35,010 nt of DNA. Origin: a virus. The stretch lies in IMG/VR virus record IMGVR_UViG_3300030098_003204, positions 1 through 35,010 of that record; one strand, given 5' to 3'. The position numbers and the translations under genes were made by a program. The notes beneath the pieces were generated by a model that saw nothing but the letters and a program-made list of their open reading frames with translations, was not told the origin of the DNA and did not search any database. This document shows, in pieces, positions 9,798 to 15,469 of the stretch; within the stretch, counting starts at the first letter, position 1; each line of letters starts with the position of its first letter.

Positions 9798-10637
9798 ATG
9801 GCATTGACAAAAGTCACGTCGGGCGTGCGCACGCTCGCCACAGGCGAAGTCGAGACGGCGAACATTGCGGACTCGAATGTGACGACCGCGAAGTTGGCCG
9901 ACGACGCGGTGACTGCCGCGAAGCTGGCCGATGACGCGGTTGGGCTGGCGGCTCTCGCGCCACAGACAGATGGCTCGCTGATCAGCTTTGACGCAAGCAC
10001 GAACCCGACACTGATCTCGCCGGGGACATCTGGTCACGTCCTGACATCCGCAGGCGCTGGCGCAGTGCCGTCCTTCCAAGCGCCCTCCAGTGGCATCGAA
10101 CTGTTGCAGTCGGTGACTGCATCGAACAACACGACCATCACGGTCGGTAGTGCCGGTGGCAGCAATCATTTCTCAAACAGCGCCTACAAGAAATTCCTAA
10201 TTCATGCGTACGATGTCGATCTGACAGCCGACAGCTTTTTCAAGATGAATTTTGGCACCGGCACCACGCCAACTATCGATGAGACTAGCTCGTACGGGTG
10301 GGCGATAAACCAGTACAACACGAACGCCGCCTCGGCTTCGTACACTAACGCAGACGGGAACTCGACAGAGATTCGCCTTATGAGCAGCCAGCAGGACGCA
10401 GCGAGTCCCACAGACGCGAGTTTTCACGTCGAGTTGATCAACCCTTCGAATGCAGATCAGTTCACGATGTGCACGGGCTGGGCCATGTTCGGCAGCATCA
10501 ACCTAGATGATTTTCATCGCAGCCTGTTTTTCGGTGTTTATGAGGAAATCACTGCCATCACCGCCGTAAGATTTTCGCTGGAAAGCGGTAGTTTTGAAAC
10601 TGGAGAATTTCGCTTGTACGGGGTAAAGGACTCCTAA
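9798..10637 (+). CDS. Second fibre-like / receptor-binding candidate (279 aa)
   Basis: The product is 279 residues. Residues about 10-55 carry short repeats of the form TAKLADDAVTAAKLADDAV, typical of phage fibre and receptor-binding shafts. A Ser/Gly-rich linker follows, then a beta-rich C-terminal domain from about residue 95. The frame stays open about 210 bases upstream, overlapping the previous gene, but the compositional break and the ATG at 9798 make that the likely start. Position after the S74 fibre suggests a tip or secondary fibre. The C-terminal domain is the likely receptor-contacting part; that is inference. Confidence 0.6.
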   Translation: MALTKVTSGVRTLATGEVETANIADSNVTTAKLADDAVTAAKLADDAVGLAALAPQTDGSLISFDASTNPTLISPGTSGHVLTSAGAGAVPSFQAPSSGIELLQSVTASNNTTITVGSAGGSNHFSNSAYKKFLIHAYDVDLTADSFFKMNFGTGTTPTIDETSSYGWAINQYNTNAASASYTNADGNSTEIRLMSSQQDAASPTDASFHVELINPSNADQFTMCTGWAMFGSINLDDFHRSLFFGVYEEITAITAVRFSLESGSFETGEFRLYGVKDS

Positions 10638-10639
10638 CA

Positions 10640-10924
10640 ATGAGAACTCATAACATTGACGGCCAGATTGTTGCATTCACGGCCGACGAAGAAGCTGCGG
10701 CAGATGCCGCTGACGCTGTGTTCAACAGTGAGGCCGAGGTCAACAAGCGTTTCAACGCCAAGGTGGATCGAAGAAGGATCGCTGGCTACGCGACGGACGG
10801 CGACAACTTCGACGCCATTTGGAAAGCAATAGATGCTTTGAGTCAAGGCAACGATTTGCCTTCTGAGGTCACCGACACTCTAGCGAGCCGCGCGGCGAAC
10901 AAAGCGGCGAACCCAAAGAGATGA
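10640..10924 (+). CDS. Small fibre-associated protein (94 aa), function unknown
   Basis: The product is 94 residues, acidic and Ala-rich, with a pattern of DGQIVAFTADEEAAADAADA near the N-terminus and RIAGYATDGDNFDAIWKAID in the middle. This resembles short proteins found directly downstream of fibre genes in phages that have an Asp/Glu/Ala-rich helix and a DAIWKAID-type motif. It begins two bases after the previous stop and its own stop overlaps the next gene (ATGA), so it is part of the same transcript. A tail-fibre assembly role is possible but unproven. Confidence 0.6.
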   Translation: MRTHNIDGQIVAFTADEEAAADAADAVFNSEAEVNKRFNAKVDRRRIAGYATDGDNFDAIWKAIDALSQGNDLPSEVTDTLASRAANKAANPKR

Positions 10925-11079
10925 CAGCAACCCGCGAAATAGGCGACCTCGCTGCGTTGGCAGTTGCGTGCGGATCGCTATTTGAGTTCCTGCCTGCCGT
11001 CGCGGCTGGGCTGTCGATCCTCTGGTACATCTGCCGGTTCGCCGTCTGGGTCGGGCGGCGCTGGAAATTCCTCGAATGA
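10921..11079 (+). CDS. Small membrane protein, holin candidate (52 aa)
   Basis: This short gene encodes 52 residues with a hydrophobic segment at about 18-40 (containing FEFLPAVAAGLSILWYICRF) and a basic tail (VGRRWKF). Both ends overlap their neighbours as ATGA, which supports real translation. A single or hairpin membrane segment with a short charged tail, at the head of the lysis block, is consistent with a small holin or holin-like membrane protein. A second holin candidate occurs at 12453, so one of the two may be an antiholin or have another membrane role. Confidence 0.6.
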   Translation: MTATREIGDLAALAVACGSLFEFLPAVAAGLSILWYICRFAVWVGRRWKFLE

Positions 11080-11381
11080 CCCGCATCGCCATCGCGTTCG
11101 CCGCCGCCGCCTTGGCGGTTTTTTTGTGCGCGCCCGCAGCCGCCGCGCAAGCCGTGTGCGGCCCATATACCGAAATTACCAAACGCTTGTCGGACAAATT
11201 TAAGGAGCGCGTCGTCGGGCGCGGAATAGATCAGCAAAACCGGATGTTTGAAATCTGGTCTGGGCCTGACGGCTGGACGATCCTGATGACCACAGCCCAG
11301 ATGGAAGCCTGCGTCATGGCGATTGGGCAAAAGACAACAACGTGGGAGACGTTGACGCCTGTAATTGGGCCGATTAACTAG
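11076..11381 (+). CDS. Secreted small periplasmic protein (101 aa)
   Basis: The product is 101 residues with a clear N-terminal signal peptide (MTR then a run rich in Ala, Leu and Phe, with likely cleavage near PAAAAQA). The mature part contains VCGPYTEITKRLSDKFKERV and ends with a WTILMTT...ACVMAIGQ segment. The two Cys residues of the mature protein could form a disulfide. I associate this arrangement with a small secreted protein family seen in alphaproteobacteria and their phages, with no known function. It may assist lysis or alter the lysogen envelope. The ATG overlaps the previous stop (ATGA). Confidence 0.65.
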   Translation: MTRIAIAFAAAALAVFLCAPAAAAQAVCGPYTEITKRLSDKFKERVVGRGIDQQNRMFEIWSGPDGWTILMTTAQMEACVMAIGQKTTTWETLTPVIGPIN

Positions 11382-11759
11382 ATGTCAACGAGGGTCGGTC
11401 GCGCGGGCGAATATCTCGTCGCCTGCTGCTTGGAGCAATTGGGCGCGCAGATCAGCGTCGTTCACGCCGACAATTTCGATCTGTGCGCCTGGGTCAGCGA
11501 CAACATTTTCCGCGTCGAAGTTAAAACATCCGCAGATTACGACCAGCAGAAACCGTCAACTTTTCATTTTAAAACGCGCAGCGGGCGCGACCGGCGACCG
11601 TTGTCGCACTGCGACGTTGTTGCTTTCGCCTCTTTAAATTTGAGGCGCGTGCATTTTCGACACGTCGATCTGGTCACCGGCACCAGCACTCGAATTCCGG
11701 CAAATCAATTTTCTGCGCAACATGAGTTGGACACTTGGCTGGCGGCGACTCGGCGATGA
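11382..11759 (+). CDS. PD-(D/E)XK nuclease-like protein in the lysis block
   Basis: The product is 125 residues. A small nuclease fold is suggested by Glu10 in GRAGEYLVACCLEQLG, Asp33 in NFDLCAW, and the E46-V-K48 pair in FRVEVKTS, an order matching the PD-(D/E)XK superfamily that includes archaeal-type Holliday junction resolvases. The C-terminal half is basic and contains the HFRHVDLVTG segment. It begins immediately after the previous stop and overlaps the next start (ATGA). Its place among lysis genes is unusual; a role in DNA processing late in infection is possible. The catalytic reading is from motifs only. Confidence 0.6.
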   Translation: MSTRVGRAGEYLVACCLEQLGAQISVVHADNFDLCAWVSDNIFRVEVKTSADYDQQKPSTFHFKTRSGRDRRPLSHCDVVAFASLNLRRVHFRHVDLVTGTSTRIPANQFSAQHELDTWLAATRR

Positions 11760-12052
11760 ATTTATCAGACCTCATTCCGGTCGCTGGCATGATCGTGTCG
11801 GTGATCGCTGCCGCCGCAGTGGCGCGGCATCAAATCCGCAAGCTGGAGATCGATGCCGACAAGAGCGCCGCGCGCCTCGACACTCAAGATATCCGGCTCG
11901 ACAAACTGACGACGGCAACCGAGGTGTTGGACCGTCGGACAGACACGCTCTCAAAAATTCTATCGCCCGAAAATTTGGAAGCGCGGACGCGGACAATCGA
12001 GTCGATCCGCGTCGATGTTGAGTGGATCAAAAAAAAGTTGGAAGCAAAATGA
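11756..12052 (+). CDS. Membrane-anchored coiled-coil protein (98 aa)
   Basis: The product is 98 residues: an N-terminal hydrophobic helix (IPVAGMIVSVIAAAAVA, about residues 7-23) followed by a charged, heptad-rich helix to the C-terminus. I chose the ATG at 11756 because it overlaps the previous stop as ATGA; an upstream in-frame start at 11735 is less likely. One membrane anchor plus a coiled coil is also the plan of an inner-membrane spanin, but a better spanin pair lies downstream. Its own stop overlaps the endolysin ATG. A lysis accessory role is inferred from position. Confidence 0.6.
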   Translation: MNLSDLIPVAGMIVSVIAAAAVARHQIRKLEIDADKSAARLDTQDIRLDKLTTATEVLDRRTDTLSKILSPENLEARTRTIESIRVDVEWIKKKLEAK

Positions 12053-12441
12053 AAGAGTGGCGCTGGCCCAACTTCTCGCCCGACGAGCTGCGTTGCAAAG
12101 GCAGCGGAATGCTGATCGTGGCGAACGAGTTCATGGACGAGCTGCAGCGGCTGCGTAACGAACTATCACGCCCAATGCGGCTGACATCTGCGTGCCGCAG
12201 TGCAGAGCATAACCGCAACGTCGGCGGTCATCCTCGCAGCCTGCATGTATGCGATGAACCCGCACGCAGCGAGCAAGACGGGTGCCTAGCAATCGATGTC
12301 GCAATCGTCGATGGCAGCTACCGCGGTCACCTAGTTGCGACTGCGTGGCGGCTTGGCTGGTCGGTCGGCTGGAACAAGTCGTTCGTTCATTTGGACCGGC
12401 GCGACTTTGTCGGTTTGAAACAAAACACCTTCGATTATTGA
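12049..12441 (+). CDS. Endolysin, peptidase M15 family (130 aa)
   Basis: The product is 130 residues and looks like an M15-type metallopeptidase, which cuts peptide crosslinks in peptidoglycan. It begins with WPNFSPDELRCKGSG, a common entry to these domains, then has SACRSAEHNRNVGGHPRSLH. Likely zinc ligands are His66 (SLH), Asp83 (AIDVAI) and His114 (FVHLD). The spacing between the first two is longer than the classic short form, as in some marine phage enzymes. No signal peptide is present, so export needs the holin. I prefer the ATG at 12049, which overlaps the previous stop, to an in-frame GTG at 12022. Confidence 0.88.
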   Translation: MKEWRWPNFSPDELRCKGSGMLIVANEFMDELQRLRNELSRPMRLTSACRSAEHNRNVGGHPRSLHVCDEPARSEQDGCLAIDVAIVDGSYRGHLVATAWRLGWSVGWNKSFVHLDRRDFVGLKQNTFDY

Positions 12442-12452
12442 AAGGAAGCAAA

Positions 12453-12644
12453 ATGAAATTCGTCGTACAGATGTTGCTCAATAGAGCAAAAGAGCCGAGT
12501 ACGTTTGCAGGGTTGGGCGGCGTCCTCGCCGCTGTCGGTATCTCCCTGCCGCCAGAGGCGACGACCTCAATCATCACAATCGTCGGCGGCGTCGCAGCGC
12601 TCGCCTCGATGTTTATGAAAGAGCGCGCGGAGAAGACCAATTAG
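12453..12644 (+). CDS. Holin candidate (63 aa)
   Basis: The product is 63 residues with two hydrophobic stretches, about 17-30 (TFAGLGGVLAAVGI) and 38-54 (TSIITIVGGVAALASMF), separated by a short SLPPEAT turn, and a charged C-terminus ending ERAEKTN. This is the pattern of small phage holins that permeabilise the inner membrane and release the endolysin. An AAGGAAG ribosome-binding site precedes the ATG at 12453. It follows the M15 endolysin by eleven bases and its stop overlaps the spanin-like frame, so endolysin, holin and spanin candidates form one cassette. Confidence 0.75.
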   Translation: MKFVVQMLLNRAKEPSTFAGLGGVLAAVGISLPPEATTSIITIVGGVAALASMFMKERAEKTN

Positions 12645-12831
12645 TGTCTGGGCTATTAGTGCGGTGCTTGCCGGAGTCGCAGCCGTCGCGGCGGGCGCCT
12701 TCATCGTGGCGCGGAAACTCGCAAAGGCCGGGCAACAGAAAGAGGTCGCCAGTGCGCGTGACCGCATGGACAGCGTGCGCGCTAGTACTCTGCGCGGTAC
12801 TACTGAGCGGCTGCGTCACGGCGGTTTCTAG
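12640..12831 (+). CDS. Inner-membrane spanin-like protein, probable AUU start
   Basis: A reading frame between the holin and the lipoprotein gene encodes about 63 residues with a clear membrane helix (AISAVLAGVAAVAAGAFIVA) followed by a Lys/Gln/Glu/Arg-rich segment with coiled-coil character. It has no ATG. The best-placed start is ATT at 12640, five to seven bases after GGAGAAG and sharing one base with the holin stop; it would give MSVWAISAVLAG. A GTG at 12664 is the alternative. The last 80 bases overlap the lipoprotein gene in another frame. One membrane helix plus coil upstream of an overlapping lipoprotein is the Rz/Rz1 pattern, though the periplasmic part is short. Confidence 0.6.
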   Translation: MSVWAISAVLAGVAAVAAGAFIVARKLAKAGQQKEVASARDRMDSVRASTLRGTTERLRHGGF

Positions 12832-13090
12832 CGGCCTGGGTGCGGTCGGCAGTTTAGCCTCTGGCTACTTCAGTTATAAGACGGCAGAGAAGGGTGCGGC
12901 GGTTATCGTGACGCCGCCGCTGGTCGAGTACTCGGCTGCAATCCAGACGACGGCAGCGGACAAGCTGCAGCAGCTCGGCCAGCCGTGCCCGCGCGATGTG
13001 GTTGTCGGCGACTGTTCCGCAATCGCCAGGATGATTATCGACTACGGCGATCTGCGCCGGAAAATCCGAGCGGCAAAGAAACCTGAGTGA
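12752..13090 (+). CDS. Outer-membrane spanin-like lipoprotein (112 aa)
   Basis: The frame is open from 12644, but the upstream part is basic and looks like the shadow of the spanin-like gene. I chose the GTG at 12752, six bases after AGAGG. The product starts with a signal peptide and lipobox (VLCAVLLSGC, lipidated Cys21), so it should be an outer-membrane lipoprotein. The mature part is about 91 residues, with two further Cys residues and a basic C-terminal helix. Overlap with an inner-membrane gene right after the holin supports an Rz1-like lysis role, fusing inner and outer membranes. It is longer than typical Rz1 proteins. Confidence 0.68.
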   Translation: MRVTAWTACALVLCAVLLSGCVTAVSSGLGAVGSLASGYFSYKTAEKGAAVIVTPPLVEYSAAIQTTAADKLQQLGQPCPRDVVVGDCSAIARMIIDYGDLRRKIRAAKKPE

Positions 13091-13109
13091 CCTTCAGGTT
13101 TTGCGTTTT
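13079..13109 (+). terminator. Terminator of the late operon, overlapping an att-arm repeat
   Basis: AAACCTGA (13079-13086) pairs with TCAGGTTT (13094-13101) across a seven-base loop, followed by TGCGTTTTC. It begins inside the last codons of the lipoprotein gene and would end the late transcript. The same bases contain TGACCTTCAGGTT, the reverse complement of a motif repeated around the attachment site. Confidence 0.7.
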
Positions 13110-13130
13110 CTGGAGCAAAAATGGAGCGTT
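13088..13130. repeat. Left attP arm repeat pair
   Basis: Bases 13088-13100 are TGACCTTCAGGTT, the inverse of AACCTGAAGGTCA found at 13401 and 23648. They are followed by TGGAGC at 13111 and TGGAGCGTT at 13122, matching pairs at 13353/13364 and 23692/23703 with the same 12-base spacing. These lie about 170 bp left of the tRNA core and are good candidates for integrase or excisionase arm sites. The bases from 13131 to 13253 hold no gene; they contain a near-palindrome at 13203-13220 (CTTAA-GCG-TTAAG) followed by a T-run, possibly another weak terminator. Confidence 0.6.
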
Positions 13131-13253
13131 GAGGTTTGACAATATATCCTGCCCTCTCCCAACCATTCCCGCTTGATACCGCAAAAAATGGCGGATATGC
13201 TGGGCCTTAAGCGTTAAGCCGTTGATTTTTTTTGTGGATCGTTTTCTGATTAT

Positions 13254-13303
13254 TCAGGCTCATAACCTGAAGGTCGTTGGTTCAAATCCAACCCCCGCAA
13301 CCA
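13254..13303 (+). other. attP: attP core: 3' half of initiator tRNA-Met
   Basis: This stretch reads as the 3' half of a tRNA: anticodon stem TCAGG/CCTGA around loop CTCATAA with anticodon CAT (13261-13263), a variable region, the T-arm with GGTTCAAATCC, and the acceptor end CCCCCGCAACCA. Anticodon arm and acceptor end are those of bacterial initiator tRNA-Met. There is no 5' half, so it is not a working tRNA gene. With an integrase starting 176 bp downstream, this is the expected form of attP for a phage that integrates in tRNA-fMet and restores its 3' end. Confidence 0.9.
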
Positions 13304-13312
13304 AACAAAGAC

Positions 13313-13347
13313 AAAGGCTTAGCCATAACCGGCTAGGCCTTTTTTTA
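13313..13347 (+). terminator. Terminator just after the attP core
   Basis: AAAGGCTTAGCC pairs with GGCTAGGCCTTT (one T-G wobble) over an ATAACC loop, followed by a run of T residues at 13340-13346. It lies ten bases downstream of the tRNA CCA. After integration this hairpin would sit directly behind the rebuilt host tRNA-fMet gene, so the phage would supply the tRNA with its terminator. Confidence 0.85.
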
Positions 13348-13351
13348 TTGT

Positions 13352-13413
13352 TTGGAGCGCGTGCGGAGCGTTTTGCTTTCCCGAAAATTCAGCGTCTGAC
13401 AACCTGAAGGTCA
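13352..13413. repeat. Right attP arm repeat pair
   Basis: TTGGAGCG at 13352 and CGGAGCGTT at 13364 form the tandem hexamer pair seen also at 13111 and 23691. AACCTGAAGGTCA follows at 13401-13413. The 16-base string GACAACCTGAAGGTCA at 13398 recurs exactly at 23645. The location between the tRNA core and the integrase fits the P' arm of attP. The same bases may also contribute to the integrase promoter. Confidence 0.6.
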
Positions 13414-13478
13414 TTTTTTTGTTGCAATGGTTAGAAAAACTGACCATATGTAATTACGAAATCAACGGGAGATCGAAA
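13407..13478 (+). promoter_or_regulatory. Integrase upstream region with motifs shared with the early promoter region
   Basis: AAGGTCATTTTTT (13407-13419) recurs at 17008-17020, and TGGTTAGAAAAACT (13428-13441) recurs inverted at 17050-17063 beside the divergent early promoter. Two exact matches of 13 and 14 bases between these two control regions suggest a common regulator for integrase and early genes. A GGGAGA ribosome-binding site at 13468 serves the integrase ATG at 13479. I see no strong -10 box. Confidence 0.45.
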
Positions 13479-14699
13479 ATGAGTGTACGAAAAGATAAAG
13501 AGCGCGGCGGTTACATCGCGGACCTGGGCAAGTTTGGCGGCAAGCGCAACATCCGTGTGGCGACCAAGGCGGAAGCTGATGCGATACACGCCCAGGCCGC
13601 TGAAGAGTTCCGCATCACCGGCAGCTACATTTCGCGCAGCGGCTCGCCGACGTTCGCGCAGGTCGCGGAAGAGTTCCTTGAGCATCAAGCGACGAACCGC
13701 CTGCAGGGTCGTCATGTCGCCGCGGGCGAAATCGCCAACAAGCGCACCAACGTGCGTCATCTGAACAAGTTGCCGTATCGCGGCAGCACGCTGGCCGAAA
13801 CCAAGGTTGCCGACATCCGCCTGGGCGAAGTTCAAAACACGTTGGTGCCCGCGTTGTTCGCCAAGCGCGCCAACAAAACCAACCGCAACATCTTCGCCGT
13901 GTTTGGTCAGGTCATCAAGTTCGCGATGGTCGCGGAGTACTTGTTGCACGATCCGCTGATGGTCAACCAGGGCAACAACAAGACGGGGATCGAACTGCCG
14001 CTGCCTGACGAGGCCGACAAGATCGATGCCATCGGCGAGCGCATCAGCAAATCGATTATCAATCAAATTCTCGACGCTGCCGGGCCAGCGCTCGACGCGC
14101 CTATCGACCTGGGCGATGACGACGAGCAGGTTGCAATGCGCAAATACAAGCGTCGGTTTTTCGCCCGCCTGCTGATCGCGGTGGGACGCGGCACCGGCAT
14201 CCGCGCGGGTGAACAGGCGGCGCTGCGCTGGCCGGAAGTGCACCTTGACCGTGGCGTGATTGACATTAAATTTTCGCGCAAGAAGGATGGCACTATTGGC
14301 AGGCCTAAAACCAAGGCAGGCGTGCGCCAGATTGAACTGGCACCGGATTTGGTCGCAGCCCTGCGTGTCTGGAAGGCGTTGCAGCCAGCCAAGGAAGCGG
14401 CCAATGGTTATGTCTTTGCGAATGAAGATGGCAACATGAATTTAGACAACAGCAACTGGCGCAATCGCGTCTTGCATGCCGCGTGCGACAAGGCTGGTGT
14501 TGAGCGCATCCGCTGGCACGACCTGCGTCACTTCTTCGCGTCGGTGCTGATCTTTGATTTGCAGGAGACCGAGATCGTGATTGCAAGCGTAATGGGCCAT
14601 AAAAACGCAGCCTTCACCCGCGAGCAATATGGGCACTGGCTGGATGACGTGAAGCCGACGACCGGCATGGGCGGGCGTCTGGCAGCGGTGATGTCATGA
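13479..14699 (+). CDS. int: Tyrosine recombinase (phage integrase)
   Basis: The product is 406 residues. I chose the ATG at 13479, preceded by GGGAGA, over an upstream in-frame TTG at 13419. The first 60 residues form a small arm-binding-type domain, residues about 55-200 are the helical core-binding domain, and the rest is catalytic. Catalytic residues can be placed: Arg242 (GTGIRAGEQAAL), a Lys near 277-279, His347 and Arg350 (WHDLRHFF), His374 (VMGHKN) and the Tyr384 nucleophile (REQYGHW). It should integrate the genome at tRNA-fMet using the adjacent attP. Its stop overlaps the next ATG (ATGA), so the small basic protein downstream is co-translated. Confidence 0.96.
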   Translation: MSVRKDKERGGYIADLGKFGGKRNIRVATKAEADAIHAQAAEEFRITGSYISRSGSPTFAQVAEEFLEHQATNRLQGRHVAAGEIANKRTNVRHLNKLPYRGSTLAETKVADIRLGEVQNTLVPALFAKRANKTNRNIFAVFGQVIKFAMVAEYLLHDPLMVNQGNNKTGIELPLPDEADKIDAIGERISKSIINQILDAAGPALDAPIDLGDDDEQVAMRKYKRRFFARLLIAVGRGTGIRAGEQAALRWPEVHLDRGVIDIKFSRKKDGTIGRPKTKAGVRQIELAPDLVAALRVWKALQPAKEAANGYVFANEDGNMNLDNSNWRNRVLHAACDKAGVERIRWHDLRHFFASVLIFDLQETEIVIASVMGHKNAAFTREQYGHWLDDVKPTTGMGGRLAAVMS

Positions 14700-14872
14700 A
14701 ACGCCGCGACCCAACATGGCGCTGGCGCCGGGCGCTGGGTCACAAAATTGTCAAAAGCAAAAAGGCGTACAGCCGAAAAGCGAAACACAAAAAGCCCCGG
14801 CCTCGCGCCGGGGCTTACTCATTTAACGCGCTGCAGCGCGTCTATGAGCGCCTCGCGATCTGCGGGCGTTAA
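14696..14872 (+). CDS. ArfA-like ribosome-rescue factor candidate with in-frame hairpin
   Basis: This short gene overlaps the integrase stop (ATGA) and encodes up to 58 residues. Residues 5-32 resemble the core of ArfA, which recruits RF2 to ribosomes stalled on stopless mRNA: a D-P-x-x-R-x-R start, then a Lys-rich segment and KKAYSRKAKHKK, comparable to the E. coli ArfA segment GSYMRKGKHGNR. A perfect 9-bp GC-rich hairpin (14792-14816) lies in frame directly after this motif, at codons 33-41, with no stop before it. E. coli arfA also has an in-frame hairpin that makes its mRNA stopless. The 3' end overlaps an opposing gene, so the short form is probably the functional one. The family assignment is from motif resemblance only. 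Confidence 0.5.
   Translation: MKRRDPTWRWRRALGHKIVKSKKAYSRKAKHKKPRPRAGAYSFNALQRVYERLAICGR
14792..14816 (-). terminator. Bidirectional hairpin terminator inside the ArfA-like frame
   Basis: AAGCCCCGG (14792-14800) pairs perfectly with CCGGGGCTT (14808-14816) over a seven-base loop. Leftward transcripts meet CTTTTTGTGTTT after it, a good U-tract, so it terminates the leftward immunity operon. Rightward transcripts meet only CTTACTCATTT, a weak tract, but the hairpin could still end transcription or be cut by RNase III. Confidence 0.85.
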
Positions 14873-14998
14873 GATGAGGCTGTAGTCGCCGCCATGCTCC
14901 CACGGGTCCGCTCCGCGCTGCAGGTGGTGCCTGATGCGCAGGCGGGCGTTACCGTTGCTGTCGGCCTCGATTTGGATGCTAGTATTTTGTTGCGGCAT
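14819..14998 (-). CDS. Small protein of the leftward operon (59 aa)
   Basis: The ATG at 14998 opens a 59-residue frame. The product begins MPQQNTSIQIEADSNGNARL, has a HHLQRGADPWEHGGDYSL middle, and ends in LTPADREALIDALQRV. It looks like a small beta-strand-plus-helix protein rather than random sequence. It overlaps the end of the DUF3310 gene by 20 bases and stops two bases before the terminator hairpin, so it is the last gene of the leftward operon. The function is unknown. No membrane segment is seen. Confidence 0.65.
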   Translation of the reverse strand: MPQQNTSIQIEADSNGNARLRIRHHLQRGADPWEHGGDYSLILTPADREALIDALQRVK

Positions 14999-15299
14999 CT
15001 TTTGCGATCATCAAGTTAATCAACCGATTTAAATTCCACTTGGCCTTTCGCAAATCGGTCACCGGCTGGTCGTGCTTCTTCCGATACCGCGTCACATATT
15101 CGATGATGGGGCGCACATAACACGCTTCGTCGCCGGGTAGGTCGCGGCAAATATCAACTATAAAATCGATGCTCTCCCGGCCGCCGCTCAGCTTGTAATG
15201 CTTTGGGTTGATTTCGTCAGGCGAGCAGCACACCGTGCATGTGGTTGTGGTCTTGCCGTCGCTGATATAGCCGTTGCCGTGACAGACCTTGCACGTCAT
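14979..15299 (-). CDS. DUF3310 protein with N-terminal Cys cluster
   Basis: The product is 106 residues. Residues 30-97 match the DUF3310 family common in phages: the NPKHYK motif, then SIDFI, a helix, IIEYVTRYRKK and DLRKAKWNLNRLI. The usual KY before the RY motif is EY here. In front lies a small Cys cluster, CKVCHGNGYI and CTVCC, resembling a DnaJ-type zinc ribbon. The role of DUF3310 proteins is not established. The gene overlaps its upstream HTH neighbour by four bases (ATGA) and is probably expressed with it under lysogenic or early lytic control. Confidence 0.85.
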   Translation of the reverse strand: MTCKVCHGNGYISDGKTTTTCTVCCSPDEINPKHYKLSGGRESIDFIVDICRDLPGDEACYVRPIIEYVTRYRKKHDQPVTDLRKAKWNLNRLINLMIAKDAATKY

Positions 15300-15469
15300 A
15301 GCATCTGCTCCAGCTTGTTGCGCAGCACCCAGTAGCGGCCCTTCAAAGCAACGTGCGGTATTTGATTTGCGTGGATCAGGCGCAACAATTTTTTATAGCT
15401 ATTGTGGTCGCGGCTACCGAAAAGTGTTTCTGCAGCCTCGCGGACATCCATCAATGCGGGCCGCGTCAT
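15296..15469 (-). CDS. AlpA/excisionase-like HTH protein (57 aa)
   Basis: The product is 57 residues. Its core LMDVREAAETLFG...LLRLIHANQIPHVALKGRYWVLRNKLEQML has the layout of MerR/AlpA-type excisionase HTH proteins: a helix pair, then a short wing with GRYWV. I chose the ATG at 15469 because it overlaps the stop of the upstream microprotein as ATGA; a GTG at 15487 is possible. In a phage with an integrase but no other obvious Xis, this is the best candidate recombination directionality factor. Its place in a leftward operon behind a palindromic operator would fit release upon induction. This role is inferred. Confidence 0.6.
   Translation of the reverse strand: MTRPALMDVREAAETLFGSRDHNSYKKLLRLIHANQIPHVALKGRYWVLRNKLEQML

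Noticed and set aside
13254-13303. A working tRNA-Met gene
   Set aside because: Only the 3' half, from the anticodon stem to CCA, is present; the D-arm and 5' acceptor strand are missing, so it is an attachment core.
13431-14243. Minus-strand open frame of 270 codons opposite the integrase
   Set aside because: Integrase catalytic motifs are certain on the plus strand; the antisense product has no recognisable domain.
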